Assembly (NCBI GenBank): GCA_934293375.1
Contig: CAKQYS010000020.1
Location: 1 to 30,132 of the forward strand
DNA: 30,132 nt
Source: an uncultured Lachnospiraceae bacterium
GTDB taxonomy: Bacteria > Bacillota > Clostridia > Lachnospirales > Lachnospiraceae
Direction of reading: 5' to 3'
Positions within the stretch are counted from its first letter, which is position 1. Each line of letters opens with the position of its first letter. Positions 1 through 7,323 of the stretch are shown here, piece after piece. The position numbers and the translations under genes are program-made. The notes beneath the pieces were generated by a model that was not told where the DNA came from, ran no database searches, and saw nothing but the letters and a program-made list of their open reading frames with translations.

Positions 1-110
1 TCAAAAATACTTCGCTAAGTGCTCATTGCAAGAACCGGCGTTCTTCAAGTACCTGCTTATACATCATGCAATATGCATATAGTCGCAATCGAAATTGAGA
101 GTTTCGCAAT
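1..110 (-). repeat. Interspersed repeat, copy A (cut by window edge)
   Basis: Bases 26-77, read on the minus strand, match 19487-19538 on the plus strand at 51 of 52 positions. Weaker ungapped similarity continues outward to about base 110. The copy runs off the left edge, so its second half is not visible. Toward the edge (bases 1-25) it no longer matches copy B, so either the copies differ internally or this one is rearranged. No ORF or known RNA family explains the sequence. I infer a mobile or structured intergenic repeat. Confidence 0.8.
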
Positions 111-126
111 TACCTAGTTTTATCAT

Positions 127-164
127 AATAAAAGGGAGATGCCAAATGACATCTCCCTTTTATT
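127..164 (-). terminator. Rho-independent terminator after the HD gene
   Basis: A perfect 15-bp inverted repeat (127-141 with 150-164) encloses an 8-nt loop. The arms are A/T-rich outside and GGGAGATG inside, giving a T-rich 3' flank on either strand. It starts 9 nt beyond the stop codon of the HD-domain gene. The symmetry means it could also stop transcription coming from the repeat on the left. Confidence 0.85.
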
Positions 165-172
165 ATGTATCT

Positions 173-763
173 CTAGAACAACTCTCTCTCCAGTTCTGCT
201 AAAAACTCTTCAATCGCCTTCATACGGTGCTCATACTCTGCTCTGGCAGCATCGGTCTTACATCTGCGGATCTTCGGTCTGTTGATCCGGTAATAATTCT
301 TGATTCGGTAATAAGCTTTCTTATATGTGGCTTCATCTTCACATGCTGTCGCCATGCTATCCCAGATCACACTCAGGGCGCCTACCTCATCAAGCAGATC
401 TGCATCCATTACGACCTTGCATTCCAATGATAATTCATCCTGTGTATCCTGGTCTTCATGTCGTAAAATAATCTCTCCGACACGTGCGATCTTCTCTTCA
501 TCATATCCAATACTGTCCAGATATTCAACTGCCATCTCCGCACCGACTTCATTATGCGGGCGATCAGAATCCCAGCCGATATCATGTAACAATGCTGCCA
601 AAGTAATAATCTCCAGATCTCCACCACACTTCGCCTGTAGCTTGATCGCCCAGCGATACACACGCATGGTATGCTCATATCTGCTTCTAAATGGATAATT
701 CGCCGGTCGGCCATTCTCCATTGTCTGTTTTTTTACATATTCAATAACTTCTGCGTAATTCAT
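173..763 (-). CDS. HD-domain phosphohydrolase family protein
   Basis: A 196-residue soluble protein with the metal-binding pattern of the HD superfamily: His31, the His60-Asp61 pair in ALLHDIGWD, and a later Asp (about 120-122, MDADLLDE). The family hydrolyses phosphate esters such as nucleotides or cyclic nucleotides; the substrate here cannot be told. I chose the ATG at 763 because a TAGGAG lies about 9 nt upstream. An in-frame GTG at 769 would sit only 3 nt from that site. The gene is monocistronic, with its own candidate promoter at 846-874 and a terminator at 127-164. Family assignment is firm, function open. Confidence 0.85.
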   Translation of the reverse strand: MNYAEVIEYVKKQTMENGRPANYPFRSRYEHTMRVYRWAIKLQAKCGGDLEIITLAALLHDIGWDSDRPHNEVGAEMAVEYLDSIGYDEEKIARVGEIILRHEDQDTQDELSLECKVVMDADLLDEVGALSVIWDSMATACEDEATYKKAYYRIKNYYRINRPKIRRCKTDAARAEYEHRMKAIEEFLAELERELF

Positions 764-845
764 CCCCACATGCTCCTACCGTGTATGTAATCTCCCAATT
801 CCTACAGCTGATATACCCCCATATACCGCCTACTTATCACTTTGT

Positions 846-874
846 ATGATAACATGTTTTACGCAATATTTCCA
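846..874 (-). promoter_or_regulatory. Candidate sigma-A promoter of the HD gene
   Basis: On the minus strand TGGAAA (869-874) and TATCAT (846-851) are separated by 17 bp, about 80 bp upstream of the start codon. The -35 is a 4/6 match and the -10 a 5/6 match. It lies just beyond the 3' end of the SRP RNA. Confidence 0.4.
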
Positions 875-913
875 TACAAAAATCTAAAAAAATTATATTC
901 TGACATAAAAAAA

Positions 914-1179
914 ATCCGCACGACCGGCTTCGAAACGAAACCATAGACGTTACCTTGGCAGTTAGCTCAGTTCAGGCACCCTCACGGCACATGAGAAATC
1001 CTACTTAGTGCTGCTTGGTTCCCCACCTGACACGGTTCATAGGCACCCATTGCGTAAGACCCGAACATCAACACCACTTACCAAGGGCAGCTCTACAGCC
1101 AACAATCCCTAGGCCAGCCATCACCCCTGCTATAGCGGATTGCAGGTACAGGGAGCCGCTAATTCCCCGGCTGTGCGGA
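914..1179 (-). ncRNA. ffs: Signal recognition particle RNA, large bacterial type
   Basis: The RNA is about 265 nt, the size of Bacillus/Clostridia SRP RNA with both Alu and S domains. On the minus strand the 5' part holds an Alu-domain-like stretch (CCTGTACC, GCAATCCGC, TAGCAGGG). The S domain contains GAACCGTGTCAGGT, then a GGAA tetraloop and AAGCAGCACTAAG, the Ffh-binding hairpin. The ends pair (CCGCAC... with ...GTGCGG), and a run of eight T follows the 3' end as a terminator. The tetraloop is closed by GG/CC where CC/GG is usual. The position downstream of tadA matches Bacillus gene order. It scaffolds Ffh for co-translational membrane targeting. Confidence 0.95.
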
Positions 1180-1210
1180 AACTTTATAAACATATTAGAA
1201 ACGCTTTATT

Positions 1211-1239
1211 AGTATAACCAAATTTCTCACTAATGTCAA
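1211..1239 (-). promoter_or_regulatory. Strong promoter for the SRP RNA
   Basis: Minus-strand TTGACA (1234-1239), 17-bp spacer, TATACT (1211-1216): a near-consensus housekeeping promoter. Transcription would begin some 25-30 nt before the mature SRP 5' end, so the RNA is probably made as a precursor and trimmed, as the Bacillus scRNA is. It sits between tadA and ffs, so ffs does not depend on the tadA operon. Confidence 0.85.
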
Positions 1240-1258
1240 CGCAAACCTGATGATCTGA

Positions 1259-1720
1259 TCATACCTTATGCTCACGCAATGTCTTAAAAAAACCGGATAA
1301 CAATGCACTGCATTCTTCCTGACATACATTTCTCGTCACTTCTACCTGATGATTGAACCGTGGTTCTTCAAGGAGATTATAAATAGATCCCCCACATCCT
1401 GCTTTTGCATTCATACAGCCGATCACAACACGCTTCATCCTCGCCTGTACAATCGCCCCGGCACACATCTGGCAGGGTTCCAGCGTCACATACATCGTAC
1501 ACTCCTCCAGCCGCCAGTCTCCCAGTATCTTAGATGCCTTCTCTATCGCCAGCAGCTCCGCATGTGCCAGTGTCGTCTTTTTTAAATTCCGCTTGTTGTA
1601 TCCTCTTGCGATCACCTTATCATCATGCACGATCACGCATCCAATGGGTACATCCCCATGGGCTGCTGCCTGCTTTGCCTGCAGGATTGCCTTTTTCATA
1701 TACTTCTCATCTGTTGTCAT
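1259..1720 (-). CDS. tadA: tRNA(adenosine34) deaminase TadA
   Basis: A 153-residue zinc deaminase that converts A34 to inosine in the tRNA-Arg(ACG) anticodon, needed to decode CGN codons. The signature is complete: His53-Ala-Glu55 (zinc ligand and proton-shuttling glutamate) and Pro-Cys83-X-X-Cys86. Length is normal. An in-frame GTG at 1741 overlaps the upstream gene, but I prefer the ATG at 1720, which has GAGG about 8 nt upstream and starts 11 nt after the upstream stop. It is the last gene of the Hpt/FapA/HD-GYP operon, followed by the SRP RNA. Confidence 0.92.
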   Translation of the reverse strand: MTTDEKYMKKAILQAKQAAAHGDVPIGCVIVHDDKVIARGYNKRNLKKTTLAHAELLAIEKASKILGDWRLEECTMYVTLEPCQMCAGAIVQARMKRVVIGCMNAKAGCGGSIYNLLEEPRFNHQVEVTRNVCQEECSALLSGFFKTLREHKV

Positions 1721-1730
1721 CGTGTCATCC

Positions 1731-2822
1731 TCACTGTGCACTGCGTTTCACTGCCAATGCTTCAAATTCCTTCCGGACCTTTCGAAATGCCTCCATCAGC
1801 TTCGGAGAAAATACACCACACTCCCCATTGATGATCATGTGATATGCCTCATCCGGAGAAAATGCCTCCTTGTAGCAGCGTTCATTTACCAATGCATCAT
1901 ACACATCGGCCACGGAAACCAGCTGGGCTGACAATGGGATCGTCTCACCTTCAAGTCCATCAGGATAGCCCTTACCATCATATCGTTCATGATGATGTCT
2001 GCATATCTCATAGCTCGTCTTTTTTGATTCTTCATCCCATTCACCCTCAATCTCATCCAGAATCTCACATCCACGGATCGTATGAGACTTTATATATTCA
2101 AATTCTTCCTTCGTCAAACGCCCCGGCTTCAACAGGATCTTATCTGGAATCGTAATCTTTCCGATATCATGCAGGGCACTTGAAGCCACGATCGCATCAA
2201 TCTGTTTCTGGGTCAGACCATACTCCGGAAATTCCTCCATTGCACATTCGGCAAGAATCCGGGTATAGTCTTTTACACGCTGAATATGCTCTCCGCTCTC
2301 GAGATTCCGGTACTCTACTACTGTACCCAGCATATCTATGATCTCCTGATTGCGCTGTTTGAGCCGGTCTGCCTGCACCTGCAGGGTATGAAATGCCTTC
2401 CTAAGTACTGCAGTCTGTGATTCTACCTTTTGCTCAAGTTCGCGCTTATACTCGTACAGCTGTACCATGTTATCTACCCGTTGCTTGACGATACGGTTAT
2501 TAAATGGTTTTGAAATAAAATCCGCCACACCGCTATCAAAGCAACGCTTCTCGACATCTACATTGTAATCACCGGTAATGACCAATACCGGAACCTGCTT
2601 GAGAATCTCTTTCCTGTTCAACTGCTCCAGAACCTGAAATCCATCCATCTCCGGCATGATCAGATCCAGTAACACCGCCGAAAGAGATTCTTTCTGTTCC
2701 TCAATCACCTTAAGTGCTTCTTTACCATTCTCAGCCTCGACTATATCATAACTGTCTTTCAGTATCTCCTGAAGAATCTCGCGATTGATCTCAACATCGT
2801 CAACAACTAATATTTTTTCCAT
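1731..2822 (-). CDS. Response regulator with HD-GYP output domain
   Basis: A 363-residue cytoplasmic two-domain protein. Residues 1-120 are a CheY receiver with an acidic pair at 8-9, phospho-acceptor Asp53 in LLDLIMPEMDG, Thr83 and Lys105 (SKPF). A coiled coil (about 120-165) links to an HD-GYP domain at 170-345 with His218-Asp219 (HDIGK), a His triplet at 276-278 and GKGYP at 283-287, so the catalytic set looks intact. HD-GYP domains hydrolyse c-di-GMP or related dinucleotides; the exact substrate is not deducible. It follows the FapA gene by 18 nt and an Hpt gene lies upstream, so His-to-Asp phosphotransfer from that Hpt protein is likely. No histidine kinase is nearby. Confidence 0.93.
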   Translation of the reverse strand: MEKILVVDDVEINREILQEILKDSYDIVEAENGKEALKVIEEQKESLSAVLLDLIMPEMDGFQVLEQLNRKEILKQVPVLVITGDYNVDVEKRCFDSGVADFISKPFNNRIVKQRVDNMVQLYEYKRELEQKVESQTAVLRKAFHTLQVQADRLKQRNQEIIDMLGTVVEYRNLESGEHIQRVKDYTRILAECAMEEFPEYGLTQKQIDAIVASSALHDIGKITIPDKILLKPGRLTKEEFEYIKSHTIRGCEILDEIEGEWDEESKKTSYEICRHHHERYDGKGYPDGLEGETIPLSAQLVSVADVYDALVNERCYKEAFSPDEAYHMIINGECGVFSPKLMEAFRKVRKEFEALAVKRSAQ

Positions 2823-2840
2823 ATCATTCCCTCACATTCT

Positions 2841-5009
2841 TTAGTGCTTCTGATACATCGCGATGTAATTTCCCTTCTTCTGAAGGGTAACACCGGATAC
2901 TTTTTTCGCACTCCACGATACACCGTTAATCTCAACTGCAACACCGTCATATATCGTCCCATTGGCAACAACCTTGGCGGAATTCGCTTCTTTTTTCTGT
3001 GCTTCAATCGCTTCTTTCTGTGACTGCAGCTTCTTTAACTGCTGCTGTTTCGTATACAATGCATTCTCAATCTTAATAAATAATGGATTAACATTTCTCT
3101 GTTCCGGTGGATATTTGCGTTTCATGTCCTGATACACATGCTGGAACATCTGCAATTCCTCCTCCACCTTATGTATATTTCCACCTAATACGATCTCCAG
3201 ATCCCCTATGCCCTTTCGTCTTCCAAGCACCAGTTTCGTCTTCGTGCCGGCTTCATTCCCAATATTAATCGCCTGAATGCTGCCTGCAGCTCTGGATACG
3301 CCTCCTACAATATTACCATTTCTGCCGGAAATCTCAATCTTGCCACCCGCATCCAGCATACTGTTCATGCAATAATTGGCATATATGTCCTGCCCGGCTA
3401 CAACATTCGCCTGTTCAAAGAATGTGCCGCGGATATTTCCGCCTGCCCGAAGCTGTCCGCGACCGGCAGCATTATTACCCTGTCGTAATATGATGTCTCC
3501 ACCTGCATCCAGTACAACCGAACTGATAAATCCATCAACTAAAATATCTTTCTCAGCCTTAATATGTACACCATCGCCGATATATCCCCGTACATATACA
3601 GATCCATTGAAGTTAACATTTCCGGTTGTCAATGTCACATCCTGCATGACCAGCACCGCTGTGACATCCAGACGCCCATCCTTATAATCCACCTTGCCAT
3701 CTACCGATGCTGTATATCGGCACCGGTCCTTCGACAGATCAAAGCCTGATCCTGATAACAACGGCATTTCTGCACCTTTCTGGGTTGGCACCACATCACC
3801 TTTAATTGTATATCCATTGCTTCCCATCGTTGCCGGGTGGTATTCTACAAGAAGATCACCCTTTTTGACAAGCTCAAACCATTTCGCATTCTGATAATCA
3901 ACGGATCCGTCTTCTAATCTGATTGGGTTTGATTCCACATCTTTGTCGAAGAAAAATTCATACCAGCCATCGTCGCCCCGTTCCGGGAGCTTCCCCTGTG
4001 CAATCTGTACTACATCGTCCGATGCTGTGCCATCACACAACTGTTTCACAGCAGCATAATCAATGCCTCTAATGATCCCACGATCCTTGAGTGCAGCAAG
4101 CAGAACGGATTCCTGTATCGGCTTGCTCCTGTCTGTTAAAAATGCCTCTGCACGCATTCCGTTTTCATTGATCTGCAATGTGAAGCTCGCATACCTGTCT
4201 TCTAATACGGCTCCCTCATCTGGTTTGACCTGGCTCGCTGCCAGCAGTTCCAGCCGCATCATATGCATGGCGTGTGCCGTATACATCATACTTCTGTAAC
4301 CGGTAACATCCAACCCCTCTTCCAGACCCAGCCGTACTTCCTTCATCTGCTGCCAGCTATATAAGGAGTTCTGATATAGGGATACATCCAATCTCTCTTC
4401 CAGACCGATCCGCAGTTCTTTCATCTGATGCCAGTTATATTCTTCCTTTGCATATACACTAACATCAATATGATGTTCTAATCCATTACAGATCTCCCGG
4501 ATCGACACGCCTCGGAAGACCGGATTCAGATAGGGATCGATCGGTAGCTTCTTAACAATCGCATGCCGTATCTCTTTCAACTGGTCATCGTCATATCCGG
4601 CCTGTACATATTTGATAATATCAATACCGGCTTGCTTTGCCTTACGGATCTCCCGCAGAATACCCGCCGGCAGATCGATCAAGGCGGTGAGGTCTATTCC
4701 CTCCTCCAGACCTTTTCGGATCTGTCGCATTTTCTCAAACGGAATATCCGGATTGGTATATGCCTGCACCATGATCCCGGCCTGCAGACCCATTCGGATC
4801 TCTTCCATCTGAAACCAATCATACTCCGGCTTCGCATACCACTCCACCGGAAGCTGTTCAAGCATACCAACGCGGATCTGCCGCATCTGAATTGCCAGAA
4901 ACTTCGGGTTCGCATAACACTCCACATCAAGCCCCATCTGCAGACCTTGGGAAATCTCCCATTTCTGATCATCTGTATATTTATCAGAATTCATATAGTC
5001 TTTATCCAT
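2841..5009 (-). CDS. FapA/DUF342 protein with nine N-terminal 26-residue repeats
   Basis: A 722-residue protein with no signal peptide or membrane segment. Residues 15-256 hold nine repeats with core Q-M-x-E-I-R-x-G-L-x-x-G-L-D-V-x-x-Y. The closing aromatic falls at 32, 58, 84, (Leu110), 134, 160, 186, 212 and 238, a 26-residue period with one unit two residues short. Residues about 270-640 match the FapA (DUF342) family: a lead-in segment, then a polymer-like beta domain rich in Gly/Asp turns (DGFISSVVLDAGGDIILRQG and similar). A coiled coil follows around 630-680. FapA-family proteins are beta-helical scaffolds of uncertain role; Vibrio FapA has been linked to glucose-PTS regulation. The repeats are probably helical protein-binding solenoids. 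Position between an Hpt gene and an HD-GYP regulator suggests a signalling scaffold. Confidence 0.85.
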   Translation of the reverse strand: MDKDYMNSDKYTDDQKWEISQGLQMGLDVECYANPKFLAIQMRQIRVGMLEQLPVEWYAKPEYDWFQMEEIRMGLQAGIMVQAYTNPDIPFEKMRQIRKGLEEGIDLTALIDLPAGILREIRKAKQAGIDIIKYVQAGYDDDQLKEIRHAIVKKLPIDPYLNPVFRGVSIREICNGLEHHIDVSVYAKEEYNWHQMKELRIGLEERLDVSLYQNSLYSWQQMKEVRLGLEEGLDVTGYRSMMYTAHAMHMMRLELLAASQVKPDEGAVLEDRYASFTLQINENGMRAEAFLTDRSKPIQESVLLAALKDRGIIRGIDYAAVKQLCDGTASDDVVQIAQGKLPERGDDGWYEFFFDKDVESNPIRLEDGSVDYQNAKWFELVKKGDLLVEYHPATMGSNGYTIKGDVVPTQKGAEMPLLSGSGFDLSKDRCRYTASVDGKVDYKDGRLDVTAVLVMQDVTLTTGNVNFNGSVYVRGYIGDGVHIKAEKDILVDGFISSVVLDAGGDIILRQGNNAAGRGQLRAGGNIRGTFFEQANVVAGQDIYANYCMNSMLDAGGKIEISGRNGNIVGGVSRAAGSIQAINIGNEAGTKTKLVLGRRKGIGDLEIVLGGNIHKVEEELQMFQHVYQDMKRKYPPEQRNVNPLFIKIENALYTKQQQLKKLQSQKEAIEAQKKEANSAKVVANGTIYDGVAVEINGVSWSAKKVSGVTLQKKGNYIAMYQKH

Positions 5010-5079
5010 TTTTTCTTTTGATCCCCCTGTCGTCCATACAAACCACGATATTAACTTTCAATTTTGTATCACTAAGATC

Positions 5080-5430
5080 CTAATCATCTAATTGGGAAAT
5101 ACTCTCGATCGCCTGCTGATATCTCTCTTCCAGCTGTGCAAACAATTCCGGGCATCCCTCAAATACGCCTGCCCGCAGCTTCTCTGTAATGTCTGAACTC
5201 AATGTATATAACTGTGTCAGACCCAGATTAAGACATACACCCTTCATCGTATGTGCGGCCCGGAATCCGTCCTCCACACTTCCTGCGGAAATTGCACTCT
5301 TTAATGCATCAAAACTCGGATCCTGCGGAAATTTCTTTATAAACCGCTTGATCAGTGCCTCACTTCCCAATCTTCCCAGCACCTCGTCCAATGACGCTCC
5401 CATCTGTTCATAACATGTCTGTAGTGTCAT
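5080..5430 (-). CDS. Hpt-domain phosphotransfer protein
   Basis: A 116-residue all-helical protein consisting of one histidine phosphotransfer domain. The phospho-acceptor is His60 in AAHTMKG, in the usual helix context. There is no kinase or receiver domain attached. It heads the operon Hpt-FapA-response regulator-tadA, preceded by a consensus promoter. The best Shine-Dalgarno (AGGAG) lies about 13 nt from the ATG, longer than usual, so translation may be modest. It probably relays phosphate to the receiver of the HD-GYP protein, or acts as a phosphate sink for it. Family assignment is confident; the partner is inferred from the operon. Confidence 0.88.
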   Translation of the reverse strand: MTLQTCYEQMGASLDEVLGRLGSEALIKRFIKKFPQDPSFDALKSAISAGSVEDGFRAAHTMKGVCLNLGLTQLYTLSSDITEKLRAGVFEGCPELFAQLEERYQQAIESISQLDD

Positions 5431-5477
5431 ATCTATTCTGAAACTCCTTCCTGTTTTATCTCAATCCATTTGCACTC

Positions 5478-5507
5478 ATCATATACTAAAAAGATTTATA
5501 TTGTCAA
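5478..5507 (-). promoter_or_regulatory. Promoter of the Hpt-FapA-HD-GYP operon
   Basis: Minus-strand TTGACA (5502-5507), 18-bp spacer, TATGAT (5478-5483), about 47 bp upstream of the Hpt start. It is close to the sigma-A consensus. A divergent TATAAT for the acetyltransferase gene lies at 5559-5564 on the plus strand, so the two promoters are nearly back to back. Confidence 0.75.
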
Positions 5508-5588
5508 TCAATCATTCCTGTTTTCCTTGCCTTTTCCTTTGTTTTTAGGTAAACTTTATATAATTTCTATATCGGAGAAGGGATTTTT

Positions 5589-6143
5589 ATGCTATTTACG
5601 GAAGAAACACAAAGGCTTTTATTGAAAGTACATGGTGAGGACCATGCCGCAGAGGTTCTTGCATTTAACAATGCAAACCGTGATCATCTGCGCCCATTCG
5701 AGCCACAGGTATCGGATGCTTTCTATACCCTTGCCTATCAGCAAAAGCTCCTTTCCTACGAATTTCAGGAAATCATGAAGGGCAATACGATCCGGTATTA
5801 TCTGTACCTCAAATCAGATCCCACCCACATCATTGGTTCCGTCAACCTGACAGGTATCCTGCGGGGTCCCTTCTGCAAAGCCAGCCTCGGTTACAAACTC
5901 GATTCTCACATGGTCGGATACGGATATGCCTCTGAAGCAGTCATCCATCTGCTTGAGATCGCACGCACCGACTTGAAGCTTCACCGGATTGAGGCACGCG
6001 TTGTTCCTGAAAACCATCCTTCGATTGCTCTTTTAAATCGCCTTCATTTTCAATATGAAGGGATCGAATACCAAGGCGTAAAGATCAAGGACATATGGCG
6101 TGATCTGCTCCGTTACAGTATCATACTTGAACAGACCCCTTAA
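5589..6143 (+). CDS. GNAT acetyltransferase, RimJ/RimL type
   Basis: A 184-residue protein of the GNAT fold, closest in layout to RimJ/RimL N-acetyltransferases. Visible hallmarks are an N-terminal strand TQRLLLKV, a central beta pair IIGSVNLTGI, the acetyl-CoA loop region SLGYKLDSHMVGYGYASEAV (Q/R-x-x-G-x-G/A-like), and the C-terminal RIEARVVPENHPSIALLNRLHF. Such enzymes acetylate ribosomal protein N-termini or small amines; the substrate is not evident. A GGAGAAGGG ribosome site precedes the ATG and a TATAAT lies at 5559-5564. It is monocistronic, and the convergent neighbour ends 10 nt later with no clear terminator. Confidence 0.88.
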   Translation: MLFTEETQRLLLKVHGEDHAAEVLAFNNANRDHLRPFEPQVSDAFYTLAYQQKLLSYEFQEIMKGNTIRYYLYLKSDPTHIIGSVNLTGILRGPFCKASLGYKLDSHMVGYGYASEAVIHLLEIARTDLKLHRIEARVVPENHPSIALLNRLHFQYEGIEYQGVKIKDIWRDLLRYSIILEQTP

Positions 6144-6152
6144 TCCTGTTTT

Positions 6153-7166
6153 CTATGGAGTCAGTTCCACGATCCAGTATCCAAACTGTCCAAGCTTCCG
6201 GTCCGTCCGTTTTGCAGTCACAAATTGATCAAATCCAAACATATTTGCAAGATATTTCTCACGATTGGTATAAATACTGGGCACTCCCAGGATCAACTTC
6301 AGCGAATCATCCTGAAACCTGATTTTTCCCAGCAAAAGGTATCGGTATTTGTAGTAGCCATGACTTAAAAAGCTATTCGTGCCGTATTTCCAATTAGGCA
6401 TTGGAAGAAGCCCTAAATCCTTCGGATCAATGCGTATACAATCCACGAGCTGTCCTCCCTCTACAGGGGGCAGTGGTTGCCGTTTCTCAAACAAATAATC
6501 CACTCCGATATCCCCTGCAGAAGATGTCGTTTTCATCCCCTCCTTTTCATGATCCTGCACAACCTTAAGATCTGCCGGATCCTGTCCGTCAGTCTGCACC
6601 TTATTTTCCTCTGCAGCCTCCTGCATGGCGGTCTGCATTGCATTTTCCTCTGCAGCCTCCATTGTGGTCTGCATTGCACTTCCCTCTGCAGAATTTCCTA
6701 TGTCTTGTATTTCAGCTACTGCTGCAAATGCCTCTACCCCGGTCAATATCCGTCCCGGATTCTCTCCTACCTCCTCTCCACATATAATACAATCCGGATC
6801 CACCTGCACATCCTGCCATATAGTCATATAAATTCCTTTCTGACCACGAAGGATCACCCCAAGATAATCCTCCATGGATAATGCATATATGATATCCCCT
6901 TCCTTTCCTGCAGTATATTGATATGTAAGCATTCCCTGCGCAGGCTTTTGCTGACTCAATAACACTCCATAATGCTCCCCGCTCTCCTCTGCCTGTTTTG
7001 TGATCAGATAGATTCCATATGGCTCCGGATCGCGCTCCAAAATCTTGCAACGCACCGAAATCCGCACAAGCACCCCCTTTTGCTCCACTTTCACAAAACC
7101 TGTATTTGCCAGCTTTTGTCCTTCCCTATACTGATATAGATATGATATAAATCTCTGATACTTCAT
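6153..7166 (-). CDS. DUF6128-like hypothetical protein with internal repeats
   Basis: A 337-residue protein of unknown function. An N-terminal domain (1-140; YISYLYQYREGQKLANTGF-like opening) and a C-terminal domain (about 245-337; HGYYKYRYLLLGKI, GVPSIYTNREKYLANMFGF) resemble the DUF6128 proteins common in Lachnospiraceae; this rests on memory of the family, not a search. The linker (about 150-235) is low-complexity, rich in Glu, Ala, Met and Gln, and built on an imperfect 12-13-codon repeat. No signal peptide or membrane segment is evident. The ATG at 7166 follows a GGGTGG ribosome site and is divergent from tatD. Confidence 0.65.
   Translation of the reverse strand: MKYQRFISYLYQYREGQKLANTGFVKVEQKGVLVRISVRCKILERDPEPYGIYLITKQAEESGEHYGVLLSQQKPAQGMLTYQYTAGKEGDIIYALSMEDYLGVILRGQKGIYMTIWQDVQVDPDCIICGEEVGENPGRILTGVEAFAAVAEIQDIGNSAEGSAMQTTMEAAEENAMQTAMQEAAEENKVQTDGQDPADLKVVQDHEKEGMKTTSSAGDIGVDYLFEKRQPLPPVEGGQLVDCIRIDPKDLGLLPMPNWKYGTNSFLSHGYYKYRYLLLGKIRFQDDSLKLILGVPSIYTNREKYLANMFGFDQFVTAKRTDRKLGQFGYWIVELTP
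6608..6692 (-). repeat. In-frame minisatellite in the DUF6128-like gene
   Basis: CCTCTGCAG starts at 6608, 6647 and 6683, giving 39- and 36-bp periods that keep the frame. The first two units share most of the sequence between, including GTCTGCATTGCA. They encode the Ala-Glu-Glu-x-x-Met-Gln-Thr repeats of the linker. Copy number could vary between strains by slippage. Confidence 0.7.
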
Positions 7167-7252
7167 AAAACCACCCTTCCCGCTTCACGACTTGTCCCAG
7201 TTTTCTGTTAATAAAATATATGCGGCTGTATTCCGGAATATGACAAAAAAGC

Positions 7253-7281
7253 TTTACAAAACAGACAATTACGGTGATAAT
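7253..7281 (+). promoter_or_regulatory. Promoter of the tatD-ksgA operon
   Basis: TTTACA (7253-7258), 17-bp spacer, GATAAT (7276-7281), 42 bp upstream of the tatD start codon. Both hexamers match the sigma-A consensus at 5 of 6 positions. Confidence 0.65.
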
Positions 7282-7323
7282 AAAAGAGGCCGATATTGCC
7301 AAATATCTATGAAGGAGAATCCT

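Noticed and set aside
1015..1212. 65-codon plus-strand ORF
   Set aside because: It lies antisense to the SRP RNA, whose identity is certain.
4563..5021. 152-codon plus-strand ORF opposite the FapA repeats
   Set aside because: Its apparent periodicity simply mirrors the repeats on the minus strand; no start signal or domain.
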